The notes: generated from the letters alone by a model not told the origin. Positions 29,601 through 39,037 are shown, numbered from the stretch's first letter. The stretch: 64,000 nucleotides of DNA from Streptomyces xinghaiensis S187 (GCF_000220705.2 NZ_CP023202.1:5486501-5550500), one strand, 5' to 3'. Translations and numbers: made by a program.

Positions 29601-31082
29601 TCAGGTGCACTCCTGGCCGCTGTTGATGCACTCCACCGCCTCCGCCATCAGGTTCTCGGAGAACACGTTGATGAAGTCACCGTGGTCCGTGATGGGCTTG
29701 TGCAGCTGCTCCGGGAAGGAGTCCACGGCGAAGTTGGTGCCCTCCGGCACGTCGTAGACGATCCGCTGCACGAGCTTCGGGATGGCCACGAAGCCCTCGT
29801 CGCAGGAGCCGTCCTCATTGGCGAAGTCGACGTGCGTGCGGTGGTTGGCACTGTCGGCGTTCTGGCCGTCCCAGCAGCTCTGGAACTCGAACTTGCGCAC
29901 CACCTGGCTGCCCTCGGGGCACAGCGGGTACTTGTCCGCGATCTGCCGGTCCTCGAAGCCGGTGCAGCTCCAGGAGGAGTTGGCGTTGTCCGTGCCGTTG
30001 GTGAAGGCCTTGGCGTCACCGGTGATGATGCGCAGGAAGCGCGGCATCTCCACGACCTCGCCGACCGGGCTGCCCTGGAACTCCATCGTCACCTCGGCCG
30101 GGGTGATGATCTTGCCGACGTTGCCGTCGAGGCCGCCGCCCGGGGTGTTGACGTCCGCCTCGTCACCGCCGGTCAGGTCGCGCAGGACCGGCCAGTAGTA
30201 CGTGGACTGGTCCTCCTGGTTGGCGCAGGTGGTCTCGCCCTGGGCCAGGTCCTCGTCGACGGCGAAGGCGTCGTTGGCCTGGTTGCCGACGTAGTCGTGC
30301 ATGTGGTGCGCGGCGTTGACCACACCGGGCGCCACGATGATGTTGTCCGAGTTGAACTTGCCGTTCTCGTTGACGCCGCAGTCGCTCCTGAACACGCCGG
30401 TGGACGCGTTCTCCTGGGCCTCGGGCTCCTGGACGTTCGGCTGGACGTCGTTGATGTCCACGAAGTCCTCGGGGGAGGGGCCGACCTGCGGCGGCGGGGC
30501 CTCGCCCTCGCCCTGGCCGCCGTCGCCCTGGCCGCCGTTCTGGCCGTCCTGCTGGCCGCCGTCCTGGCCGCCGTCCTGTTCGCCGCCGTCCTGCTGGCCG
30601 TCGCCCGGACGGACCGTGCCGCCGTCCTTCATGCCGCAGCGGGCGAGCTTCTCCAGGCCGGCCTGGGTCACACCGGCCCGCTCCAGGGCGATTCTGATGC
30701 GGTCGAGACTGGCACGGCGCTTGCTGGCCAGCGGGTCGAGTACGGAGTTCTTGGCCCACGACGCGTCGAGAGCAGCCGCGCGCCGGTTCTCCACGAGGCG
30801 CTTGTAGGCCGCGCCGATCTGGGCGTCGAGCCGTCCCAGCTCACGGCTGACTTCCTTCCGCGACTGCCTGGGGACCTTTTCCAGACGGTCCACCACATCC
30901 GGACAGGCGATGGTGGACGCCTGTTGTGCTACCGCTCCTTTCCGGCTGTCGCCATCGTTCGAGGTGCCGGCGGAGGCGTAGAAGTTCACTGCAGCGAGCC
31001 CGCCGCCTCCCAACAGGAGAGCTGCCGCCGCACCAGCCGTCCTGTTCAGCAAAGGGGAACGCTTGTGTGTCTTGGGCTTCAT
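29601..31082 (-). CDS. Secreted DUF1996-domain protein
   Basis: The protein has about 493 residues. A signal or anchor segment (LLNRTAGAAAALLLGGGGLAAV) is followed by a helical Lys/Arg-rich region (CPDVVDRLEKVPRQSRKEV onward). A remarkable Gln/Asp/Gly repeat linker (about 165-200, units like DGGQQDG) precedes the DUF1996 domain with AAHHMHDYVGN, TTCANQEDQSTYYWPVLRD, QSCWDGQNADSANHRTHVDF and AIPKLVQRIVYDVPEG. The paired His and several Cys are typical of the family, whose activity is not established; members occur in fungi and actinomycetes. ATG 31082 is preferred over an upstream TTG. It starts 51 bases after the response-regulator gene and is probably in that operon. Confidence 0.85.
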   Translation of the reverse strand: MKPKTHKRSPLLNRTAGAAAALLLGGGGLAAVNFYASAGTSNDGDSRKGAVAQQASTIACPDVVDRLEKVPRQSRKEVSRELGRLDAQIGAAYKRLVENRRAAALDASWAKNSVLDPLASKRRASLDRIRIALERAGVTQAGLEKLARCGMKDGGTVRPGDGQQDGGEQDGGQDGGQQDGQNGGQGDGGQGEGEAPPPQVGPSPEDFVDINDVQPNVQEPEAQENASTGVFRSDCGVNENGKFNSDNIIVAPGVVNAAHHMHDYVGNQANDAFAVDEDLAQGETTCANQEDQSTYYWPVLRDLTGGDEADVNTPGGGLDGNVGKIITPAEVTMEFQGSPVGEVVEMPRFLRIITGDAKAFTNGTDNANSSWSCTGFEDRQIADKYPLCPEGSQVVRKFEFQSCWDGQNADSANHRTHVDFANEDGSCDEGFVAIPKLVQRIVYDVPEGTNFAVDSFPEQLHKPITDHGDFINVFSENLMAEAVECINSGQECT

Positions 31083-31133
31083 GGCCACCGATACGGAGCC
31101 CGGCGCTCGGGTGTTCAAACCCGCGCCGGACGA

Positions 31134-31790
31134 TTACTCCCGCGCGCCCCGGTCCAGATAGGCCAGAACCGCGAGAACCCGCCGGTTGTCGTCGTCCGAC
31201 GGGGCCAGACCGAGCTTCGTGAAAATATTCGATGTGTGCTTCGCCACAGCCCGCTCGGTGACGAAGAGCTCCCCCGCGATGGCCGTGTTCGAACGGCCCT
31301 GTGCCATCAGCTCCATCACCTCGCGCTCGCGCGGGGTGAGCTTCTCCATCGGCCTGTCCCGGGACCGGCGGCTGAGAAGCTGGGAGATGACCTGCGGGTC
31401 CATCGCGGTGCCGCCCGCGGCCACCCGCCGCACCGCGTCCGTGAACTGGTCGGCGTCGAACACCCGGTCCTTCAGCAGATAGCCGACCCCGCCCATGCCG
31501 TCCGCCAGCAACTCCCGCGCGTAGAGCTGCTCCACATGCTGGGAGAGCACCAGCACGGGCAGACCGGGCGTCTCCCGGCGCGCGGCGAGCGCGCACTGCA
31601 GGCCCTCGTCCGTGAACGACGGCGGCAGCCGGACGTCGACCACCGCCACGTCCGGCTTGAGCTCCGCGAGCGCCCGGCTCAGCTCCGGGCCGCTCTCCAC
31701 GGCCGCCGCGATCTCGAAGCCGAACGCCTCCAGCATCCGGACCAGGCCGTCCCTCAGGAGGAAGAGGTCTTCTGCGAGGACAACACGCAC
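31134..31790 (-). CDS. LuxR-type (NarL) response regulator
   Basis: This 218-residue regulator has a receiver domain with acidic pocket AEDLF, phospho-acceptor Asp in VVDVRLPP (about residue 50) and conserved Lys in YLLKDRV. The C-terminal LuxR helix-turn-helix is LTPREREVMELMAQGRSNTAI...VAKHTSNIFTKLGL. It is the partner of the sensor kinase whose 3' end it overlaps by 37 bases, and it is upstream of the DUF1996 gene. The stop codon is TAA, uncommon in this DNA. Confidence 0.94.
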   Translation of the reverse strand: MRVVLAEDLFLLRDGLVRMLEAFGFEIAAAVESGPELSRALAELKPDVAVVDVRLPPSFTDEGLQCALAARRETPGLPVLVLSQHVEQLYARELLADGMGGVGYLLKDRVFDADQFTDAVRRVAAGGTAMDPQVISQLLSRRSRDRPMEKLTPREREVMELMAQGRSNTAIAGELFVTERAVAKHTSNIFTKLGLAPSDDDNRRVLAVLAYLDRGARE

Positions 31791-33031
31791 GGCAGCTCCA
31801 TCGTCACCAGGGTCGGACCGCCGGCCGGGCTGCTGACGGCGAGTATGCCGTCGAATGTACCGAGCCGGCGTTCGATCCCGGCCAGGCCCGAACCGGCCGA
31901 CGGGTCCGCCCCGCCGCGGCCGTTGTCCGTAACGGTCATCCGGAGTGTCCCCGAGGCCGCGTCATGGTGCACGTCCAGCCACACCCGTTCGGCACCGGAG
32001 TGCTTCGCCGCGTTGGTCAGCACCTCGCTCACCGCGAAGTACGCCGCCGACTCCACCGGCGCCGCGAACCGCCCCGGCAGGTCCGCCTCCACCTCCACCG
32101 GCAGCGGCATCCGCAGGGCCAGGGCCCGCACGGCGTCCCCGAGCCCGCGCTCCGCCAGCACCGGCGGATGGATGCCCCGCACCAGGTCGCGCAGCTCCGT
32201 CAGCGCCTCGGCCGAGTCCTGCCGGGCCGCGGCGAGCAGCTTCCTCGCCTGCTCCGGGTCCTTCTCGAGCAGGGCCTCCACGGTGCCGAGGCTCATACCC
32301 ATCGCCACCAGCCGGGCCTGCGCACCGTCGTGCAGGTCCCGCTCGATGCGGCGGAGTTCGGCGGCCGAGGTGTCCACCGCGTCGTGCCGCGTCTCGGACA
32401 GCCGCTCCACCCGCCGCGCCAGGGCCTCCTTGGACGGCGCGAGGACCGCGCCCGTCAGCCGGAAGTGGGCCTGGAGCAGCGCCGGGTTGACGCGGAGGGC
32501 ACCCGCCAGGACCAGCAGCCCGAGCACGCCCGCCGCGAGAGCGCTCACCTGGCCCCGGACCGGGATGAACGCGAACCAGTAGCCGTCCCCGAGCACCCGC
32601 CACAGCCCGGCCGCGATCGCGACTCCCTCGGCCGCGAAGGCGAGCAGCACGGCCGGCAGCGCCGCCGTGAAGAACCCGGCCGTCATGTCGACCGGCAGCC
32701 ACAGCAGATCCCGCCATGTCGCCGGGTCCCGCAGCAGACGCGCGCACCGCTCGGCCTGCCCGGCCAGGCCCGGCCGCAGGTCCGCCGGGAGTGGACGGTA
32801 CGCGGACGGAGTCCGCACGCCCGCCCAGTCCTGCCCCAGCCTCCGCCGCCACTCCGCGAACGACCGCACGGCCCCCAGCACCACCGGTGTCGTCAGCACG
32901 CCCACGCCGAGGGCGATGAAGCCGATCGACAGCACCGACAGCACGAGCAGCGCGATCGAACCGGCCAGCGACACCACGGCGATGTACAGCCCCCGCCCGG
33001 CTGCCATCAGTGCTTCCCTGAACTTCCCCAT
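31754..33031 (-). CDS. HisKA_3 sensor histidine kinase
   Basis: This 425-residue membrane kinase's N-terminal half has four hydrophobic segments (LYIAVVSLAGSIALLVLSVL, GFIALGVGVLTTPVVLG, VLLAFAAEGVAIAAGLW, VSALAAGVLGLLVLAG), matching the small sensor domain common in actinomycete kinases. The dimerisation and phosphorylation site is RRIERDLHDGAQARLVAMG with His near 233, and the ATPase shows VLTNAAKHSGA, DNGRGG and GSGLAGIERRLG. It overlaps the response-regulator gene, so the pair is co-translated. The signal is unknown; the co-transcribed DUF1996 protein may be target or input. Confidence 0.92.
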   Translation of the reverse strand: MGKFREALMAAGRGLYIAVVSLAGSIALLVLSVLSIGFIALGVGVLTTPVVLGAVRSFAEWRRRLGQDWAGVRTPSAYRPLPADLRPGLAGQAERCARLLRDPATWRDLLWLPVDMTAGFFTAALPAVLLAFAAEGVAIAAGLWRVLGDGYWFAFIPVRGQVSALAAGVLGLLVLAGALRVNPALLQAHFRLTGAVLAPSKEALARRVERLSETRHDAVDTSAAELRRIERDLHDGAQARLVAMGMSLGTVEALLEKDPEQARKLLAAARQDSAEALTELRDLVRGIHPPVLAERGLGDAVRALALRMPLPVEVEADLPGRFAAPVESAAYFAVSEVLTNAAKHSGAERVWLDVHHDAASGTLRMTVTDNGRGGADPSAGSGLAGIERRLGTFDGILAVSSPAGGPTLVTMELPCVLSSQKTSSS

Positions 33032-33424
33032 CTTCGGCCCCCGGCCCCTTGCTCCGCGCCCGGCTCTCGGGCACGGCCCCAGTCTCGCCGGACCGGGAGC
33101 CGGCGGTCACGGGGCCGCGCCCCCGGGCGGGGGGTGCACCTGGCACCACCCCCGCGCGGTGTGCCCGACGCCTGCCCGCCCGTTCATCCCTCGCCGGACG
33201 GGCGCCCGGGGGAGCGGTCCGGCCACCGGCCCCCCGGCTGCCGCCCGGTCCTCCGTACGGGAATCCGCAGGCCGGGTGAGCCGATCGGCGGTCCCGTCCG
33301 TATCCAGGAGCGGAACGACAAGGACTCCGGGGCAGGTACGGGTGAACTCATCGGGCGGACAAGGGCGTTGGCCGATCGTCGCCGCTGCCGCCGCCCGGCG
33401 CGGCATGGGAGCATGCACCTCACC
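33032..33424. other. Divergent intergenic region, no gene recognised
   Basis: It separates the kinase start from a rightward membrane-protein gene. Several G/C-rich imperfect repeats are visible, but no consensus promoter or operator. The rightward start may be ATG 33413 or 33425. Confidence 0.4.
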
Positions 33425-34159
33425 ATGACGGCAGAGACGGCAGGCGGATCGCTGACGCGCCTCTTGCGGGCCGCGCTCTTCGCGGCCGTCTCCGTCGTGC
33501 TCGCGGCCACCGGGCACGCGGTGATGTCCGGTCACGACATCCCGTTCCCGGCCCTGCTGGCCGCCTTCGGCATCACCGGTACCGTCGCCTGGCTGGCCGG
33601 AGGGCGGCGGCGCGGTGTCCTCTCCATCGCCGGCACCCTGCTCGCGGTCCAGACCGTCCTGCACCTGATTTTCACCGACGGCCCCGGCACCGCCGCGGCG
33701 CATCCCCGGACGCCCGGCGGGCCCCTGCCCGAGGCGGGTCGGACCGGCGCCGGCGCCGGCCCGGCGCACGGCGTCCGTGCCGCGCCGGATCTCACCGGAC
33801 TCGCCGTCCCGGGCGAGCACTCCGAGCACGCCACACTCGCCATGCTCGCCGTCCACCTCCTCGCCGCACTCTGCTGCGCCGTCTGGCTCTGGCGGGGCGA
33901 GGCCGCCTTCTTCCGGCTGCTGCGCTGCCTGGGCTCCCTGGCGCTGATGCCGCTGCGGACGCTGCTCCGGGCCGTCCGGTACGGGACCCCGGCCGCGCCG
34001 CGCCCCGTGCGCCCGCCGCTGCCGTACGGGGAGGCGGCCCTCCGGCTGCGGGGCTCCCTGCTGGCCCACGTCCTGTCCCGGCGCGGGCCGCCGCCGTGGG
34101 CCCGGCCCCACCCCATCCCGTACGCCCCCGGGCCCGCGCCCGGTACGACGCCGGCCTGA
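33425..34159 (+). CDS. Small integral membrane protein of unknown function
   Basis: The protein has about 244 residues with hydrophobic segments LLRAALFAAVSVVLAATGHAV, PALLAAFGITGTVAWLAGG, GVLSIAGTLLAVQTVLHLIF and LAMLAVHLLAALCCAVWLW. An external loop contains HSEH, and the cytoplasmic tail is Pro/Arg-rich. A His at the end of the third helix and HSEH before the fourth could be a metal site. From general knowledge, similar proteins accompany copper- or iron-linked genes in Streptomyces; here a PepSY protein follows in the same direction after 367 bases. Confidence 0.72.
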   Translation: MTAETAGGSLTRLLRAALFAAVSVVLAATGHAVMSGHDIPFPALLAAFGITGTVAWLAGGRRRGVLSIAGTLLAVQTVLHLIFTDGPGTAAAHPRTPGGPLPEAGRTGAGAGPAHGVRAAPDLTGLAVPGEHSEHATLAMLAVHLLAALCCAVWLWRGEAAFFRLLRCLGSLALMPLRTLLRAVRYGTPAAPRPVRPPLPYGEAALRLRGSLLAHVLSRRGPPPWARPHPIPYAPGPAPGTTPA

Positions 34160-34526
34160 CGGGCGACCGCCGCGCGGCGCCGCACGGGCCGCCGCTCCCG
34201 CCGTGACCTGACGGTGGGGTGGTCGCGCCCGCTGTGCGGCTGCGACGCGTTGCCGTCGCGCGGTGGCGAGCGTGTGGGGCCGGGGTGAACCGTACGCGGA
34301 GCCGCCGTCCGGGCGGCCCGCGGCCATTCCGGGCGGTCCCGGACGGCCGGGCGGTCGAAGCCCCCGGCCGGGCGACGGGCCGGCCGCGCGCACCGGCACC
34401 CCCACGCCGGCCGCGGCCGGGACTCCACCGCGCCCTCCGGGCCCGGCTCCACCCGCCCCCGCTCCCCGTGCCGCGCCCGCGCCTCCGCGCGCCCCGCGGC
34501 CCGTCCACGAAGTGAGGCCAACCCCC
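34160..34526. other. Region upstream of PepSY gene, no gene recognised
   Basis: The PepSY reading frame stays open upstream but encodes only Pro/Arg/Ala low complexity. GAGG before ATG 34527 supports that start. No operator or promoter consensus was seen. Confidence 0.4.
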
Positions 34527-36239
34527 ATGTCCATCGACGATCCCGCCAAGCCGGACACCGGCCGGCCCGCTCAGCCGGGCTCCGCTTCCGGCTCCGGCAC
34601 CACGGCCGTGGCGTCCGCGTCCACCGGCACCGCGTCCCATGACGGAGCCTCCCCGGCCGCGGACCCGGCGGCCGGGGAGGCGGTCACCGTCTCACCGGCC
34701 ACCCCCGCGAAGACCGCCACACCCGCGCCCGTCCCCGATCCGGTCCCCGCCGGCACGCCCGGCGGACTCCGCGGGGGCGACGCGGAGCACGAGCCGCCCG
34801 CACCGGCCCCGCAGGCCGGCACCGCCACCCCGCCCCCGCCCCGCGTCCCCGCGTCGTCCAAGGGCAGCCTGCGCCCGCTCGTGCTGCGGATGCACTTCTA
34901 CGCGGGCATCCTCGTCGCCCCGTTCCTCCTGATCGCCGCCGTCACCGGGCTGCTGTACGCGGCCTCGTACCCGCTGGAGAAGGTGATCTACGCCGACGAG
35001 CTGACGGTCGCCGTGCCCGAGGGCAAGGCCGCCCTGCCGCTGTCCCAGCAGGTCGGGGCGGCTGTCGAAGCACACCCCGGCGGCACGCTCTCGAAGGTGT
35101 GGCCGTCCCCCGAAGCGGGGGCCACCACCCGCGTCCTCTTCGAGGACCCCGGCCTCGGGGAGAGCAAGTCGACGGCCGTGTTCGTCGACCCGTACACCGC
35201 CGAGGTGCGCGGAGAGCTCCTCAGCTACGGCAGTTCCGGCGCGCTCCCCGTGCGGGCCTGGATATCGGAGCTCCACCGCCATCTGCACCTGGGCGAACCG
35301 GGGCGCCTCTACAGCGAACTGGCCGCCAGCTGGCTGTGGGTCGTCGCGCTCGGCGGGCTGCTGCTGTGGCTGCGGCGCCGCCGTGCCAGCCGCGGTGCGC
35401 GCGGGGTGCTGCTGCCGGAGCGGGGCCTGACGGGCCGCCGGCGCACGATGTCCCGGCACGGCGCGATCGGCGTCTGGTCCCTGCTGGGCCTGCTGTTCCT
35501 CTCGGCGACCGGGCTGACCTGGTCGACGTACGCGGGCGAGAACGTCGCCCTGCTGCGCGAGCAGGTGCGCGGCACCACCCCGGCGGTCACCGCCACCGTG
35601 GACCCGGCGGCCGGCACCGGGGCAGGCGGCCACGAGGGCCACGGCTCGGCGCACGGCGACGGCGGCCACCAGCCGGGCGAGGGTGGTGACATCGGCCTGG
35701 ACCGGCTCATGGACACCGCCCGCGAGCAGGGCGTCTCGGAGTCCGTGGTGATCACCCTGCCGGCCGACGAGAAGGCCGCCTATGTCGTCGCGGAGAACGA
35801 CAAGCAGTGGCCGGTGCACTTCGATTCGGTGTCCGTGCACCCGATGACCGGCGAAGTCGTGGACACGCTGGCCTTCGCCGACTACCCGGTGCTCGCGCAG
35901 CTCACCCGGGTCGGCATCGACGCCCACATGGGGCTCTTCCTCGGACTGCCCAACCAGCTGCTGCTGATCGCCCTGATGGCCGGACTGATCGTGCTGATCG
36001 TGTACGGCTACCGGATGTGGTGGCAGCGCCGTCCCGCGCGCGGAACCCGCTTCGGCGTAGGACGGCCGATGCCGCGCGGCGCCTGGCGCAAGGCACCGCC
36101 GGGAGCGCTGGCGGGGCTGCTGGCGGGGGCGGTACTGCTCGGCTGGTTCGTACCGCTGTTCGGGCTGGGGCTGGTCCTGTTCCTGGCGGTGGACCTGCTC
36201 CTCGGAGCGGTGGCCCGGCGCAGGGCGGACGTCTCCTGA
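34527..36239 (+). CDS. PepSY-associated TM protein with His-rich loop
   Basis: The protein has 570 residues. A 110-residue Ala/Pro/Thr-rich N-terminus precedes the PepSY-TM core: helix FYAGILVAPFLLIAAVTGLLYAA, an external PepSY-like domain, LHRHLHLGEPGRLYSELAASWLWVVALGGLLLW, then GLLFLSATGLTWSTYAGEN. A second external loop contains GGHEGHGSAHGDGGHQPGEGG, a likely metal-binding insert, and is followed by a second PepSY domain (ESVVITLPADEKAAYVV, VHFDSVSVHPMTGEVVD) and three C-terminal helices. The family is tied to iron-siderophore reduction and similar redox/metal roles. The HRHLH motif could hold heme. No siderophore genes are nearby. Confidence 0.88.
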   Translation: MSIDDPAKPDTGRPAQPGSASGSGTTAVASASTGTASHDGASPAADPAAGEAVTVSPATPAKTATPAPVPDPVPAGTPGGLRGGDAEHEPPAPAPQAGTATPPPPRVPASSKGSLRPLVLRMHFYAGILVAPFLLIAAVTGLLYAASYPLEKVIYADELTVAVPEGKAALPLSQQVGAAVEAHPGGTLSKVWPSPEAGATTRVLFEDPGLGESKSTAVFVDPYTAEVRGELLSYGSSGALPVRAWISELHRHLHLGEPGRLYSELAASWLWVVALGGLLLWLRRRRASRGARGVLLPERGLTGRRRTMSRHGAIGVWSLLGLLFLSATGLTWSTYAGENVALLREQVRGTTPAVTATVDPAAGTGAGGHEGHGSAHGDGGHQPGEGGDIGLDRLMDTAREQGVSESVVITLPADEKAAYVVAENDKQWPVHFDSVSVHPMTGEVVDTLAFADYPVLAQLTRVGIDAHMGLFLGLPNQLLLIALMAGLIVLIVYGYRMWWQRRPARGTRFGVGRPMPRGAWRKAPPGALAGLLAGAVLLGWFVPLFGLGLVLFLAVDLLLGAVARRRADVS

Positions 36240-36360
36240 CGCGCACGGCCCGCTGACGGGCTGCCGCGCGAGGCCTCGCTCCGTACGGTCCGTCACCCGG
36301 CGGCCCGTACGGGACGGGGCCGCCGGGCGGCGCGGTACGGGGGGCCCGCGCCCGGACAGC

Positions 36361-36397
36361 GCGACGGGCGCCCGCCGGTGCCGCGGGCGCCCGTCGC
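36361..36397. terminator. Strong bidirectional terminator between PepSY and glnII
   Basis: GCGACGGGCGCCCG (36361-36374) pairs perfectly over 14 bases with CGGGCGCCCGTCGC (36384-36397) between convergent genes. Confidence 0.8.
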
Positions 36398-36422
36398 CTT
36401 ACCACGGGGAGGAGCGGAGGGA

Positions 36423-37442
36423 TCAGACCTGGCCGGCCTTCTCCAGGGCGGTGCAGCAGGTGTCGACCATCAGCCGCGTCACCACGTACGGGTCGACGTT
36501 GGCGTTCGGGCGGCGGTCCTCGATGTAGCCCTTGCGGTCCACCTCGACCTGCCAGGGGATGCGGACCGACGCGCCGCGGTCGGAGACGCCGTAGCTGTAC
36601 TCGTTCCAGGGCGCGGTCTCGTGGAGACCGGTGAGCCGGGCCTCGATGCCGACGCCGTAGTGCTTGACGTGCACGGCCGGCTTGTCGCCGTCGCCGAGCG
36701 CCTCGCAGGCCGTGATGATCGGCTCGTAGCCCTCGCGCATCGCCTTGGTCGAGAAGTTGGTGTGCGCGCCCGCGCCGTTCCAGTCGCCCTTCGCCGGCTT
36801 GGCGTCCAGCGTGGCGGAGATCCCGAACTCCTCGGCCGTGCGGTAGAGCAGCCAGCGGGCCACCCACATGTGGTCGGAGACCTCCAGCGGCGACAGCGGG
36901 CCCACCTGGAACTCCCACTGGCCGGGCATGACCTCGGCGTTGATGCCGGAGATGCCCAGGCCCGCCGTCAGGCAGTTGTCCAGGTGCTTCTCGACGATCT
37001 CGCGGCCGAAGATCTCGTCGGCGCCGACGCCGCAGTAGTAGCCGCCCTGCGGAGCCGGATAGCCGTTCTCGGGGAAGCCCAGGGGCCGGCTGCCCTGGAA
37101 GAAGGTGTACTCCTGCTCGATCCCGAAGACCGGCTGCTGCGCGGCGAACTTCTCCGCCACCGGACGCAGCAGTGCGCGGGTGTTCGAGGCGTGCGGGGTC
37201 AGGTCCGTGTGCAGCACCTCGCACAGGACGAGGATGTCACCGCCGCCGCGGATCGGGTCCGGGCAGGAGAAGACGGGCTGCAGGACGAGGTCCGAGGAGT
37301 GGCCCTCGGCCTGGTTGGTGCTGGACCCGTCGAAGCCCCAGACGGGCGGCTCGGCGCCGTCGGCCAGGATCTTCGTCTTCGAACGGAGCTTCGCGGTGGG
37401 CTCGGTTCCGTCGATCCAGATGTACTCGGCCTTGAAGGTCAC
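36423..37442 (-). CDS. glnII: Glutamine synthetase type II
   Basis: The 339-residue eukaryotic-type glutamine synthetase makes glutamine from glutamate, ammonia and ATP. The short length and motifs KAEYIWIDGTEP, VWGFDGSSTNQAEG, FGIEQEYTFFQ, AEVMPGQWEFQVGP, GDWNGAGAHTNFSTK and NANVDPYVVTRLMVDTC identify GSII rather than GSI. GTG 37442 is preceded by GAGGGGGACC. GSII is not adenylylated. A GlnR box lies about 115-150 bases upstream. It complements glnA at 53423-54832; possession of both is normal in Streptomyces. Confidence 0.96.
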   Translation of the reverse strand: MTFKAEYIWIDGTEPTAKLRSKTKILADGAEPPVWGFDGSSTNQAEGHSSDLVLQPVFSCPDPIRGGGDILVLCEVLHTDLTPHASNTRALLRPVAEKFAAQQPVFGIEQEYTFFQGSRPLGFPENGYPAPQGGYYCGVGADEIFGREIVEKHLDNCLTAGLGISGINAEVMPGQWEFQVGPLSPLEVSDHMWVARWLLYRTAEEFGISATLDAKPAKGDWNGAGAHTNFSTKAMREGYEPIITACEALGDGDKPAVHVKHYGVGIEARLTGLHETAPWNEYSYGVSDRGASVRIPWQVEVDRKGYIEDRRPNANVDPYVVTRLMVDTCCTALEKAGQV

Positions 37443-37554
37443 GTGGTCCCCCTCGTGCGGGTGCGGACGGCAGCGGGTGCGGGTCCCGGAAGCGCCTCTT
37501 CCGCGCGGCTCTGCACGGTGGTGCCCAACCCCCCGGTCCCCTCGGCGGCAGCAT

Positions 37555-37591
37555 GGCAACGGGCCGTTTCCCGGCAGTTGCTCCGGTGTAA
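37555..37591 (-). promoter_or_regulatory. GlnR box upstream of glnII
   Basis: On the minus strand the blocks TTTAC, GCAAC, GAAAC and TTGCC occur with exactly six bases between neighbours, the 11-base periodicity of GlnR boxes (GTnAC/GAAAC pairs). The first two blocks fit well and the last is weak. Confidence 0.6.
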
Positions 37592-38005
37592 ACCGGCTGT
37601 GTCCGCGGGGCCCCGTATGTGTCGTCCGGGCTACGAAGCGCTGCCCGCGCGACGGGGGCCGCGGGGAGCCGGGGCGGGGAGGCTGTCCTCTCTCCTCGAC
37701 GTGCGGACTGCGGGCCGCGCCACGGCGACACGGTGTGACATCCGTGTGTACACCCGGGGCACCGGGGCACCAGGGCACCAGGGCGTTACGGCATCTGACG
37801 GACGGCCCGGTGATCCACACGGGTGGCACGGGCCCCCTGAGTGACGATGAGGCCCGTACCGCCCCTGTCACGCCGGCCCGCCCCATGCGGTCACCCCACG
37901 CGCCCGCACGGGAATCCGGGAGAGCGGGCATCCGGAGGACCCGCGACCGGGGAATACAGAACGGCCGGGGGGAACGACCGAGAGAAGCCGAGGAGAGCCG
38001 ACCGC

Positions 38006-39037
38006 ATGAACGACCTGAGCTTCACCGCTCCGCTGTGGGTGTGGGCCGCGCTGACCGTCGCCATCGGGGTGATGCTGGCCGTCGATCTGCTCGCGCACCG
38101 CGACAGCCATGTCATCGGCTTCCGGGAAGCCGCCCTGTGGAGCACCGGATGGATCGCCGCGGGCCTGGCCTTCGGCGTGGTCCTGTGGGCCTGGCAGGGC
38201 GGGGAGGCGGCGAGCACGTACTACGCCGGTTATCTGATCGAGAAAGCCCTGTCGGTCGACAACATCTTCGTCTTCGCGCTGGTGTTCTCGTTCTTCGGCG
38301 TCCCCGACGCCTACCAGCACAAGGTCCTGTTCTGGGGGGTGATCGGCGCGCTCGGGGCCCGTCTGGTGTTCATCTTCGTCGGCGCCGAACTGCTGGAGGT
38401 CTTCTTCTGGACCGCCTATGTGTTCGGCGCCTTCCTGATCTACACCGGCTACAAGATGGCCGTCTCGCACAACACGGAAGTGCACCCGGACCGCAATCCG
38501 GTCGTACGGCTCGTCCGGCGCATCGTGCCGACCGATCCCCAGTTCCACGGCGACCGGTTCGTCGTCAGGGTGAACGGCCGTCGTGTGGTGACCCTGCTGT
38601 TCGTCGCCCTCGTCGCCATCGAGGCGACCGACCTGGTCTTCGCCATCGACTCGGTGGCCGCCATCCTGGCGATCACCACCAACACCTTCCTGGTGTGGAC
38701 CGCCAACGCCTTCGCCATCCTGGGCCTGCGCAGCCTCTACTTCCTCCTCGCCGGCCTGCTGCGCCGCTTCCGCTATCTGCACTACGGGCTGGCCGTGCTG
38801 CTCGCCTTCGCCGGCGTCAAGCTCATCCTGTCCGAGACCCCGGTCGGCAAGCTGCCCATCCCGGTCACCCTCGGCTTCATCGTCCTGACCATCACGGTCT
38901 CGATCGTCTGGTCCCTCGCGGCGACCCGGGGCGAGACGGGGGACGGCGGGCCGGGCGGCGGCCCCACGGGCGGCCCGGACCCGGACGCGACGGCCGACGG
39001 CGACACGGGCCGGGCGTCCGGTACCCACGAGAGCTGA
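38006..39037 (+). CDS. TerC/Alx-family membrane protein
   Basis: This 343-residue protein has about nine hydrophobic helices. The TerC signature is clear: LSVDNIFVFALVFSFF, GALGARLVFIFVGAELLEVFFW and VALVAIEATDLVFAIDSVAAILA, with membrane-embedded acidic residues (Asp in VDN, Glu and Asp in EATD, Asp in AIDS) typical of metal-ion exporters. Family members are linked to tellurite resistance, manganese export or metalation of secreted proteins. The C-terminus is a Gly/Asp/Thr-rich tail. ATG 38006 has GAGGAGAGCCG upstream. No riboswitch-like leader was recognised. Confidence 0.93.
   Translation: MNDLSFTAPLWVWAALTVAIGVMLAVDLLAHRDSHVIGFREAALWSTGWIAAGLAFGVVLWAWQGGEAASTYYAGYLIEKALSVDNIFVFALVFSFFGVPDAYQHKVLFWGVIGALGARLVFIFVGAELLEVFFWTAYVFGAFLIYTGYKMAVSHNTEVHPDRNPVVRLVRRIVPTDPQFHGDRFVVRVNGRRVVTLLFVALVAIEATDLVFAIDSVAAILAITTNTFLVWTANAFAILGLRSLYFLLAGLLRRFRYLHYGLAVLLAFAGVKLILSETPVGKLPIPVTLGFIVLTITVSIVWSLAATRGETGDGGPGGGPTGGPDPDATADGDTGRASGTHES

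Noticed and set aside
34263..34526. Longer N-terminus for the PepSY protein
   Set aside because: The extension is Pro/Arg low complexity, and the ribosome-like GAGG lies before ATG 34527.
38006..38010. Manganese riboswitch upstream of the TerC gene
   Set aside because: The 37.6-38.0 kb leader shows no paired conserved loops of the yybP-ykoY type.
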